DNA of 8,600 nucleotides from JBEIVB01 sp040374085 (GTDB lineage Bacteria; Bacteroidota; Bacteroidia; UBA4408). The notes under the pieces were generated by a model. It was not told the DNA's origin. It made no database searches and saw only the letters and a program-made list of their open reading frames with translations. Within the stretch, counting starts at the first letter, position 1. The number at the start of each line of letters is the position of its first letter. Made by a program: the position numbers and the translations under genes. The stretch spans positions 1 to 8,600 of the forward strand of contig JBEIVB010000096.1 of NCBI GenBank assembly GCA_040374085.1. Reading direction: 5' to 3'. Shown here piece by piece: positions 1 to 6,541 of the stretch.

Positions 1-1566
1 ATCTCCACCTTGGGCTGGGAACAGGAGTATTTCTTGGTAGACATTGCCTTGTACAACGCCCGCCCCGATTTGGTGATGAGCGGTAGAACGGTTTTTGGCC
101 ACGCTCCAGCGAAAGGACAACAACTCGAAGATCATTACTTTGGTTCGATACCTGAGCGGGCAAAAGCCTTCATGCGCGATTTTGAGCACGACTGCCTTGC
201 ATTGGGCATTCCCATCAAAACCCGCCACAACGAAGTAGCCCCCAACCAATTTGAGTGTGCGCCCATATTTGAGGAGTGCAACCTGGCGGTGGATCACAAC
301 CAATTGCTTATGGACGTGATGGATCGCATTGCCCAGCGCCATAACTTCAAGGTTTTGTTGCACGAAAAGCCTTTTTCCGGAGTGAACGGCAGCGGCAAGC
401 ACAACAATTGGAGCCTGGCAACCAATACCGGCAAAAACCTTCTCTCGCCGGGTAAGACGCCCAAAAACAACCTCCAGTTTCTTACCTTTTTCATCAACAC
501 CATAAAAGCGGTTCACGACCACGCCGATCTGCTGCGCGCCAGCATTGCCTCGGCAGGCAACGATCACCGTTTGGGTGCAAACGAAGCACCACCGGCCATC
601 ATGTCGGTCTTCTTGGGACAGCAGCTCAGTGCTGTGCTCGACGAACTCGAGAAAAAAGTGAAGGATGGAAAAATGTCGCCCAACGAGAAAACCGATCTTA
701 AACTGAACATCGGACGTTTGCCGGAGATTTTATTAGACAACACCGACCGAAACCGCACTTCGCCTTTTGCTTTCACCGGAAACAAATTTGAGTTTAGGGC
801 GGTAGGTTCTTCAGCCAATTGCGCCCATTCTATGGCCACTTTAAACACCATTGTGGCCGATCAGTTGGTGCTCTTCAAAGCACAGGTGGATAAACTCCTC
901 GACAAAGGCGGAAAGAAAGACGAAGCCATCTTCCAGGTGTTGCGCGATTATGTGAGTCAGTCCAAACGCATCCGCTTTGAAGGGAATGGATATGGCGAGG
1001 AGTGGGTGAAAGAGGCTGCACGCAGGGGCCTTTCCAACATCAAGACCACGCCCGGGGCTTTGGGGGCTTTGGTGAGCAAGGCTTCTATGGCTTTGTTTGA
1101 GCGGCACAACGTAATGAGCGAGCGCGAGATGCATGCTCGTTATGAAATTCAGCTCGAAACCTACACCAAGAAAATCCAGATTGAAAGTAGGGTTATGGGC
1201 GATTTGGCTTTGAATCACATCATTCCAACCGCCATCCGCTATCAGAATTTCCTTATTGAAAACGTTCGTGGGCTGAAAGAAGTAATGGGATCGGCCGATT
1301 TCAAGAAGGCCAGCGCCATTCAATTGGCGATGATTCATGAAATCTCTGCCCACCTTACCCAAATCAAAACTGCCGTGGATGAGATGGTGGAGGCACGCAA
1401 AAAAGCCAATGCCATTGAAGACGGCAAGAAACAAGCTCAAGCCTATTGCGACCAAGTGAAGCCCTACTTTGAAACGATCCGATACAATGTAGATAAGCTG
1501 GAGCTCCTGGTAGACGACGACAGCTGGCCTTTGCCCAAGTACAGGGAAATGCTTTTCATACGGTGA
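1..1566 (+). CDS. glnN: Glutamine synthetase type III (GlnN), C-terminal part, 5' end outside window
   Basis: This cytoplasmic enzyme makes glutamine from glutamate, ammonia and ATP, the entry point for nitrogen assimilation. The frame is open from base 1, so the start lies upstream. The 521 visible residues are roughly the last 70% of a family that usually runs a little over 700 residues. Numbered from the first codon, the recognisable GSIII blocks are GWEQEYFLVD (5-14), TRHNEVAPNQFE (74-85), the HEKPFSGVNGSGKHNNWS block (121-138), GNDHRLGANEAPPAI (186-200) and RNRTSPFAFTGNKFEFRAVG (250-269). The long helical C-terminal region typical of GSIII follows and ends in DDDSWPLPKYREMLFIR. The TTG at base 10 is internal, because homologous sequence continues upstream of it. 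No clear terminator follows; 145 bases separate the stop from the next gene. Identification is by conserved family motifs and is very secure; only the N-terminus is unseen. Confidence 0.97.
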   Translation: MSTLGWEQEYFLVDIALYNARPDLVMSGRTVFGHAPAKGQQLEDHYFGSIPERAKAFMRDFEHDCLALGIPIKTRHNEVAPNQFECAPIFEECNLAVDHNQLLMDVMDRIAQRHNFKVLLHEKPFSGVNGSGKHNNWSLATNTGKNLLSPGKTPKNNLQFLTFFINTIKAVHDHADLLRASIASAGNDHRLGANEAPPAIMSVFLGQQLSAVLDELEKKVKDGKMSPNEKTDLKLNIGRLPEILLDNTDRNRTSPFAFTGNKFEFRAVGSSANCAHSMATLNTIVADQLVLFKAQVDKLLDKGGKKDEAIFQVLRDYVSQSKRIRFEGNGYGEEWVKEAARRGLSNIKTTPGALGALVSKASMALFERHNVMSEREMHARYEIQLETYTKKIQIESRVMGDLALNHIIPTAIRYQNFLIENVRGLKEVMGSADFKKASAIQLAMIHEISAHLTQIKTAVDEMVEARKKANAIEDGKKQAQAYCDQVKPYFETIRYNVDKLELLVDDDSWPLPKYREMLFIR

Positions 1567-1650
1567 TGCAACGTGGCTTTGCCCCTTTGAACGCTGATTT
1601 TGCTGCTGTTCCGAATCAATTGGCGCAAAACAAAATCATGCGATTGGGCC

Positions 1651-1679
1651 TTGCTCGAGTAATAATTTGGTTAACTTAG
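1651..1679 (+). promoter_or_regulatory. Candidate Bacteroidota-type promoter for the OmpA-family gene
   Basis: TTG at 1651-1653 lies 18 bases before TAACTTAG at 1672-1679. This resembles the Bacteroidota pattern TTG at -33 and TAnnTTTG at -7, with one mismatch in the -7 box. It would give a leader of about 25 bases before the ATG at 1712. A second AT-rich candidate, TAATTTG at 1663-1669, is one base short of consensus. The box is seen in the sequence; promoter function is inferred. Confidence 0.35.
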
Positions 1680-1711
1680 CCGCGTTTCAACAACATTAGA
1701 CCCGATTCGAT

Positions 1712-3718
1712 ATGAAGATCACAAGGCGATTCATCCTTGTTGCTTTGGTTATGATTGCGGCCATGCCTGCCATGGCTCAACGCAACCTCACCAAAGATGC
1801 CGACAAAAAGTTCAACAATGGCTTGTATTTCGACGCCATTGAGTTGTACAAAAAGGCATCCTCCAAAGAAAAAAAGAAAGGAGCCAAGGCCGAACTCATG
1901 TTCAAGACGGCAGATTGCTACCGCATGATCAACGATCTGAAGAACGCTGAATTGTGGTATGCCAAGGCCATTAAAGCGAAGTATCCCGATCCAAAGGCAA
2001 CCCTTCTGATGGCGGACGCAAAAAAAGGACAAGAGCGTTACAACGATGCTCTTGTAGATTACAACGAATATGCCAAGATGGTTCCTTCCGACCAACGCGG
2101 TGCCGATGGCGCCAAGAGTTGTGAGTTGGCTCAAAAATGGAAGGACAATCCCACCCGTTTTCAGGTTAACAACCTGTTGAGCCTGAACTCCAAGTTCTTT
2201 GATTACGCTCCTGTTTACTCAGATAAGAAGCAGAATGGATTGTTTTTCGTTTCCAGCCGTGAGGGTGCTATGGGCAACCGTACAGATGGGACCGTTGGAC
2301 AGAGCTTTTCCGATATTTATGAAGTTAAGATTGATAAAAAAGGCAGCTGGAGTACGCCTATGCCACTTCCTGAACCGGTAAATTCAAAGTTGAACGAAGG
2401 ACCGGTTTCTTTGAACAAGAAGCGTACGAAAATGTGGTTTACCCGCAGCCCTGAACAGCCTAAGAAAAAACTGGGAGCTGTAATCTGCGAAACCGAGAAG
2501 AAAGGTACCGGTTGGGGCGAATCTAAGGTGCTTGTTTTTTGCGCAGACTCCTTTACCTGCGGCCACCCGGCCATCACCTTCGACGATCAGCGTTTGTACT
2601 TTGCTTCCGACATGCCCGGTGGATTTGGTGGGAAGGACATTTGGTATGTCAACTACGAAAAGAAAGGCAGCAAGTGGAGCGCTCCAGTTAATGCCGGCTT
2701 CAACATCAACACCTCCGGTGACGAGATGTTCCCATTTGTTACTGAAGATGGTACCCTTTATTTCGCTTCCAATGGCCTAATCGGAATGGGTGGCCTTGAC
2801 ATCTTCAAAGCAGTTAAGAGCGGCGACGGTTTTGCTGCTCCCGAAAACCTTCAATATCCCATCAACTCTGCCTTCGACGACTTTGGTATCCTCACCGACA
2901 GCAAGGGCGAGAAAGGGTTCCTTTCTTCGAATCGTCCAGGTGGAAAAGGTGGAGACGATATCTATTCCTTTGGTCTTCCTCCGCTTTTGTTCAACCTTCA
3001 GGGAGTGGTTTCGGATGTCAACACCAATGAGAAAGTCATTGGTGCAACCATTAAACTTGTGGGTTCAGATGGTAGTTCCATCGAGACCAACACCGATGCT
3101 TCCGGTGCTTATCGCTTCGACATGACACCAGATGGCATGCGTGTTATAAAATCAGGAGTTACCTACACAGTTAATGCAGCTAAGGAAAACTATTTGGGTG
3201 ACAAGGCTGAATTCACCACTGTGGGTTTGGAAGTTGGTACTGATTTCACAAAGGATCTGGCCATTAAACCCATCATTAAAGAAGTGGCCATTCGTTTGCC
3301 CGATATTTTGTACGATTTGAATAAGTGGGATTTGAAACCTCAATACCAAGACTCTCTAACCGGCTTGGTAAAGACCTTAACCGACAATCCCAACATTACC
3401 GTTGAATTGGGTTCTCACACCGATACCCGCGGCGATGTAAAAGCCAATGCTGAGCTTTCACAAAAGCGTGCCCAGAGTGTGGTTGATTTCCTTATTTCAA
3501 AAGGAATTGCCGGCGATCGTTTGGTGGCCAAGGGCTATGGCGAAGGTCGTCCACTAGTTTCCGATGCGGAGATTGCGGCGGTAAAAGTTGATGAGGAAAA
3601 AGAGGCACTGCATCAGAAGAACCGCCGGACCGATTTCAAGATCCTTCGTCAGGATTATGTACCCAAGGAAGATCCAAACAAAGATGCACCTAAAATTGAG
3701 GATGCCTCTGAAGAATAA
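1712..3718 (+). CDS. OmpA-family periplasmic protein with TPR, PD40 beta-propeller and CRD domains; PorE-like (T9SS)
   Basis: This is a 668-residue exported protein likely to link outer-membrane complexes to peptidoglycan. A signal peptide (1-22: KxxRR start, hydrophobic core, AMA before Q23) lacks a lipobox cysteine, so the mature protein should be soluble in the periplasm. TPR-like helices follow (about 28-145). PD40/WD40-like propeller blades then carry repeated LYFAS / GGxDIxxx signatures (about 160-420; e.g. 295-313, 348-367, 402-420). A carboxypeptidase-regulatory-like beta domain comes next (about 427-520). The C-terminal OmpA domain (about 527-645) contains HTDTRGD; D571 and R586 have the spacing of the peptidoglycan-binding Asp/Arg pair of OmpA/Pal. 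The tail after 650 is acidic. This domain order matches PorE of the type IX secretion system. However, Bacteroidota often encode several proteins of this architecture, so the PorE assignment is tentative (about 0.45) while the OmpA-family call is firm. The only nearby T9SS-related gene is the cargo at the right edge. The start is supported by the signal peptide. Confidence 0.93.
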   Translation: MKITRRFILVALVMIAAMPAMAQRNLTKDADKKFNNGLYFDAIELYKKASSKEKKKGAKAELMFKTADCYRMINDLKNAELWYAKAIKAKYPDPKATLLMADAKKGQERYNDALVDYNEYAKMVPSDQRGADGAKSCELAQKWKDNPTRFQVNNLLSLNSKFFDYAPVYSDKKQNGLFFVSSREGAMGNRTDGTVGQSFSDIYEVKIDKKGSWSTPMPLPEPVNSKLNEGPVSLNKKRTKMWFTRSPEQPKKKLGAVICETEKKGTGWGESKVLVFCADSFTCGHPAITFDDQRLYFASDMPGGFGGKDIWYVNYEKKGSKWSAPVNAGFNINTSGDEMFPFVTEDGTLYFASNGLIGMGGLDIFKAVKSGDGFAAPENLQYPINSAFDDFGILTDSKGEKGFLSSNRPGGKGGDDIYSFGLPPLLFNLQGVVSDVNTNEKVIGATIKLVGSDGSSIETNTDASGAYRFDMTPDGMRVIKSGVTYTVNAAKENYLGDKAEFTTVGLEVGTDFTKDLAIKPIIKEVAIRLPDILYDLNKWDLKPQYQDSLTGLVKTLTDNPNITVELGSHTDTRGDVKANAELSQKRAQSVVDFLISKGIAGDRLVAKGYGEGRPLVSDAEIAAVKVDEEKEALHQKNRRTDFKILRQDYVPKEDPNKDAPKIEDASEE

Positions 3719-3722
3719 ATAT

Positions 3723-3748
3723 AAACCCGGCTTTATGCCGGGTTTTTT
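3723..3748 (+). terminator. Strong rho-independent terminator after the OmpA-family gene
   Basis: A perfect 9-bp stem AAACCCGGC / GCCGGGTTT (3723-3731 with 3737-3745) has a 5-base loop TTTAT, and the T run extends to 3748. It begins 4 bases after the stop codon. It should end the upstream transcript, and it leaves only 14 bases before the purM ATG. Confidence 0.9.
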
Positions 3749-3762
3749 CATACATCACGTTC

Positions 3763-4959
3763 ATGCACGATCAGCGTTATAATCAAAGAGGTGTTTCTGC
3801 CGGGAAAGAGGATGTGCATCGCGCCATTCGCCATTTGGATAAGGGACTCATTCCCGGATCCTTCTGCAAAGTCATTGCCGACCCTCTGAATCCCAACAGC
3901 GACTACGGCCTCATCATGCACGCCGATGGTGCGGGAACAAAATCATCCTTGGCATATATTTATTGGAGAGAAACCGGGGACCTTTCAGTTTGGAAAGGCA
4001 TTGCTCAGGACGCATTGGTGATGAATACCGACGATCTATTGTGTTCCGGCTGTGTGGGTCCAATGGTGGTATCTTCAACCATAGGACGCAACAAAGGCCT
4101 CATTCCGGGGGAGGTCATAGAAGCTTTGATTGAAGGCACGCGCAGCTTGGCTGAGCAGTGGTTGGAATACGGCATAGAGTTGCATCTTGCGGGAGGAGAA
4201 ACCGCTGATTTAGGCGATTTGGTTAGGACCGTGCATGTGGATACCACCGTGATTGCCCGAATGCCCATTTCTGAGGTGATGGACAACCACCGAATTGCTC
4301 CGGGCCATTGGGTGGTGGGTTTTGAATCGTTTGGGCAAGCCCTTTGGGAAGACCGATACAACGGAGGCATGGGCAGCAATGGCCTCACCTCGGCACGTCA
4401 CGACGTATTGCATGCCGATTACCGGTCTCGATTTCCGGAATCCTTCGACCCTGCTGTGCCGACTGAGCTGGTGTATGCCGGATCTAGGCGCCTAACCGAC
4501 TCTGTTGTTGTAGAGCACCCTTATGCCGGTCGTCAGGAGCTAACAGTAGGGCAATTGCTGCTTTCTCCAACCCGAACCTATCTGCCATTGGGCATAAAAA
4601 TGCTGCGCATGTTTCGGCCGTTCATTTCCGGAATGGTGCATTGCAGTGGGGGAGGGCAAACCAAAGTGTTGCATTTTTTGAAACAGGGCAGGGTGGTAAA
4701 AAACAACCTTTTCCCTATACCGCCTTTGTTTGACCTTATTCAAACCGAATCTGGGACCGATTGGCGGGAGATGTTTCGTGTGTTTAACATGGGCCATAGA
4801 TTGGAAGTTTACTTCACCGACCGTAAGGCGGCCGAGGAGTGCATTGCGTTGGCTGAGGCCCATCGCATACAGGCCCGCTTGGTGGGTGTAGTAGAACCAT
4901 CAGAAACTCCTGAGGTACGCATCGAAGAAGGGGGCAGGGTACACACATATTTTAGCTGA
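3763..4959 (+). CDS. purM: Phosphoribosylformylglycinamidine cyclo-ligase (AIR synthase, PurM)
   Basis: PurM catalyses the ATP-dependent ring closure of FGAM to 5-aminoimidazole ribonucleotide, the fifth step of de novo purine synthesis, in the cytoplasm. The 398-residue product is near the usual length for Bacteroidota PurM. Visible family motifs are RYNQRGVSAGKEDVH (5-19), MHADGAGTKSSLAY (52-65, nucleotide/substrate loop), WKGIAQDALVMNTDDLLC (77-94), AGGETADLGDLVRT (143-156), YNGGMGSNGLTSARHD (199-214), SPTRTY (268-273), MVHCSGGGQTKVLHF (291-305) and FNMGHRLE (341-348). The start at 3763 is supported because family similarity begins within a few residues of it. No Shine-Dalgarno sequence is present. 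The gene has no purine-pathway neighbours here and stands alone between two unrelated genes. Its promoter must lie inside or before the terminator immediately upstream, unless it relies on readthrough. Identification is secure. Confidence 0.97.
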   Translation: MHDQRYNQRGVSAGKEDVHRAIRHLDKGLIPGSFCKVIADPLNPNSDYGLIMHADGAGTKSSLAYIYWRETGDLSVWKGIAQDALVMNTDDLLCSGCVGPMVVSSTIGRNKGLIPGEVIEALIEGTRSLAEQWLEYGIELHLAGGETADLGDLVRTVHVDTTVIARMPISEVMDNHRIAPGHWVVGFESFGQALWEDRYNGGMGSNGLTSARHDVLHADYRSRFPESFDPAVPTELVYAGSRRLTDSVVVEHPYAGRQELTVGQLLLSPTRTYLPLGIKMLRMFRPFISGMVHCSGGGQTKVLHFLKQGRVVKNNLFPIPPLFDLIQTESGTDWREMFRVFNMGHRLEVYFTDRKAAEECIALAEAHRIQARLVGVVEPSETPEVRIEEGGRVHTYFS

Positions 4960-4979
4960 AGAGCTTCGGCCTTTTGCTT
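4955..4979 (+). terminator. Possible weak terminator overlapping the purM stop codon
   Basis: GCTGAA (4955-4960) can pair with TTCGGC (4965-4970) across loop GAGC, with one T-G wobble. CTTTTGCTT follows. The left arm contains the TGA stop of purM (4957-4959). The stem is short and the T tract interrupted, so this is weak evidence; readthrough into the permease gene is possible. Confidence 0.3.
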
Positions 4980-4986
4980 ACATTAG
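4979..4986 (+). promoter_or_regulatory. Candidate -7 box upstream of the permease gene
   Basis: TACATTAG resembles the Bacteroidota -7 element TAnnTTTG with one mismatch, the same mismatch seen upstream of the OmpA-family gene. It lies 27 bases before the ATG at 5014. No convincing TTG is found at the -33 position, so support is weak. Confidence 0.25.
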
Positions 4987-5013
4987 CCCCAAACCATTGA
5001 ATCAACAGCATCT

Positions 5014-6450
5014 ATGTGGGCAAAAAAAAGCATTGCACAGCTTCAAGACGAGGCGGGTGACGGAGAGAAAGGACTCAAGCGCACGTTAACGGCTACCTCC
5101 CTGGTTGCATTAGGCATTGGAGCCATAATTGGTGCAGGTCTTTTCGTACGCACTGCCGCTGCTGCCGCCGACCATGCCGGTCCGGCCGTTACCCTTTCCT
5201 TTGTTGTGGCTGCTTTGGGTTGTGCCTTAGCCGGACTCTGCTACGCCGAGTTTGCATCCATCGTACCCATAGCAGGTTCTGCCTATACCTACAGCTACGC
5301 TACCATGGGTGAGCTGGTGGCCTGGATCATTGGATGGGATCTGGTGCTCGAATATGCCCTTGGAGCGGCCACGGTGGCCATTGCTTGGAGCGAATACCTC
5401 AACAATCTGCTTGCCTACTTCGGGACGCACATACCCTATGCCTGGTGTCATGCGCCCTCTCAGGTTTCTGCCCAAGGCGAGCATGGCATTTTAAATTTAC
5501 CCGCTTTGTTTATATTACTCCTGCTGAGTTTGGTGCTCATGCGGGGCACCCGCGAATCGGCGCGCTTCAACGCCATCATTGTGGTAGTTAAGGTGGTTAT
5601 TGTGCTGCTGTTTATTGGGTTGGGTTGGCAGTTTGTGCAACCGGCTAATCACCAGCCGTTTATTCCGGCCAACACCGGAACCTTTGGGTCCTTTGGCTGG
5701 TCGGGCATTGTGGCCGGGGCCGGGGTCGTGTTTTTTGCCTTCATCGGCTTCGACGCCGTTTCCACCGCCGCTCAAGAGGCCAAGAACCCCAAGCGCGATA
5801 TGCCCATTGGCATTCTCGTTTCCCTCGGTGTTTGCACCATTCTCTACATCTTATTCGGGTATGTGCTCACGGGCGTTGCGAACTACACCGAGTTTCAAGG
5901 TCCCGGCAAGGAGGCATCGGTGGCGTACGTCATCCGAACATATATGTCTCAATACGCTTGGCTGGAACTCTTCATTACCATTGCCATCTTAGCCGGTTTC
6001 TCTTCCGTTATTCTGGTCATGCTGCTGGGGCAAAGCAGGGTATTCTACTCCATGAGCCGAGATGGTTTGGTTCCTGCGGTATTCAGCGATCTACATCCCA
6101 GATTTCATACTCCTTACAAATCCAACTTCCTGTTTTTCCTTTTTGTAGGGGTTTTTGCAGCGGTAGTTCCCGGTGATGTGGTGGGCGATATGACGAGCAT
6201 CGGAACGCTGTTTGCCTTTGTGTTGGTTTGTGCGGGTATTCTGGTGCTCCGTAAAACCGACCCCGGCTTGCATCGTCCGTTTAAGACACCGCTTGTGCCC
6301 TTCGTTCCCATACTGGGTATTTTAGTGTGCCTGTTTATGATCTACGGATTGGGAATCCACAACTGGATGCGTCTTATCGTGTGGATGGGGCTTGGGTTGG
6401 TCATCTATTTTGCCTACGGCAGAGGAAGGAGCAAACTCAAATCGAAATAA
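5014..6450 (+). CDS. APC-superfamily amino acid permease, 12 transmembrane segments
   Basis: This 478-residue inner-membrane protein is likely an amino acid importer of the APC superfamily, closest in style to the cationic-amino-acid-transporter (CAT/YfnA-like) group. A polar N-terminus ending in EKGLKRTL (18-25) precedes TM1. TM1 carries the characteristic unwound glycine motif GIGAIIGAGLFV (34-45), which in the family holds the substrate carboxylate. Also visible are YAEFASIVPIAGSAYTYSYA (77-96), GWDLVLEYALG (107-117), the TM6 region FFAFIGFDAVSTAAQEAKNP (240-259) and LGQSRVFYSMSRDGLVPAVF (338-357). About twelve hydrophobic segments are present, the last at about 452-468, followed by a basic tail. 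The start is supported because the family's basic N-terminal stretch begins at this Met. The exact substrate cannot be told from sequence; the adjacent purM gives no functional hint. No strong terminator follows it. Confidence 0.93.
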   Translation: MWAKKSIAQLQDEAGDGEKGLKRTLTATSLVALGIGAIIGAGLFVRTAAAAADHAGPAVTLSFVVAALGCALAGLCYAEFASIVPIAGSAYTYSYATMGELVAWIIGWDLVLEYALGAATVAIAWSEYLNNLLAYFGTHIPYAWCHAPSQVSAQGEHGILNLPALFILLLLSLVLMRGTRESARFNAIIVVVKVVIVLLFIGLGWQFVQPANHQPFIPANTGTFGSFGWSGIVAGAGVVFFAFIGFDAVSTAAQEAKNPKRDMPIGILVSLGVCTILYILFGYVLTGVANYTEFQGPGKEASVAYVIRTYMSQYAWLELFITIAILAGFSSVILVMLLGQSRVFYSMSRDGLVPAVFSDLHPRFHTPYKSNFLFFLFVGVFAAVVPGDVVGDMTSIGTLFAFVLVCAGILVLRKTDPGLHRPFKTPLVPFVPILGILVCLFMIYGLGIHNWMRLIVWMGLGLVIYFAYGRGRSKLKSK

Positions 6451-6476
6451 CCTAAACGGTATATTTTGCCCCGAAA

Positions 6477-6509
6477 TTTGGAAAACGGTTGGGGTTGGTT
6501 ATATTTTTG
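6477..6509 (+). promoter_or_regulatory. Candidate promoter of the helix-hairpin-helix gene
   Basis: TTTG at 6477-6480 lies 21 bases before TATTTTTG at 6502-6509, a full match to the Bacteroidota -7 consensus TAnnTTTG. Transcription would start near 6513-6517, inside the repeated 9-mers described separately. An upstream alternative, TATATTTTG at 6460-6468, would give a longer leader of about 60 bases. Both are inferred from consensus only. Confidence 0.45.
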
Positions 6510-6541
6510 GTAGCATAATTCTTATGATACATTATGCTACC
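6509..6541. repeat. Three-copy 9-mer / inverted repeat overlapping a start codon (candidate operator)
   Basis: TTATGCTAC occurs as an inverted copy (6510-6518, GTAGCATAA), a direct copy with one change (6522-6530, TTATGATAC) and an exact direct copy (6532-6540). The two direct copies are 10 bp apart, about one helical turn. The first two form a compact dyad centred on 6520 with 3 bases between half-sites. The outer two extend to a perfect 11-bp inverted repeat (6509-6519 with 6531-6541). The ATG of the next gene (6534-6536) lies in the last copy. No T tract follows on either strand, which argues against a terminator. An operator is the likeliest reading; an RNA hairpin is the alternative. Confidence 0.6.

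Noticed and set aside
10..12. TTG at base 10 as the start of the glutamine synthetase
   Set aside because: The frame stays open to the window edge, and the visible product lacks the N-terminal portion expected for GSIII. The gene is simply cut by the window.
841..1455. A 204-residue open frame on the minus strand inside glnN
   Set aside because: It lies wholly antisense to a well conserved coding region, and its product shows no recognisable domain. It is a by-product of codon usage on the plus strand.
1676..2134. A 152-residue minus-strand frame across the start of the OmpA-family gene
   Set aside because: It overlaps the signal peptide and TPR region antisense and would run over the candidate promoter. 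Its product is hydrophobic only because the plus strand is Lys/Asp/Glu-rich.
4005..4388. A 127-residue minus-strand frame inside purM
   Set aside because: It is fully covered by conserved PurM motifs on the plus strand and has no recognisable protein features.
6469..6494. CCCCGA pairing with TTGGGG, a possible terminator of the permease gene
   Set aside because: It has only 6 bp with a wobble and a 14-base loop, and no clean T tract directly after it.
1690..6533. Search for Shine-Dalgarno sequences before the four complete genes
   Set aside because: No AGGAGG-like sequence sits at the right distance before 1712, 3763, 5014 or 6534. This is common in Bacteroidota and not a sign of wrong starts.
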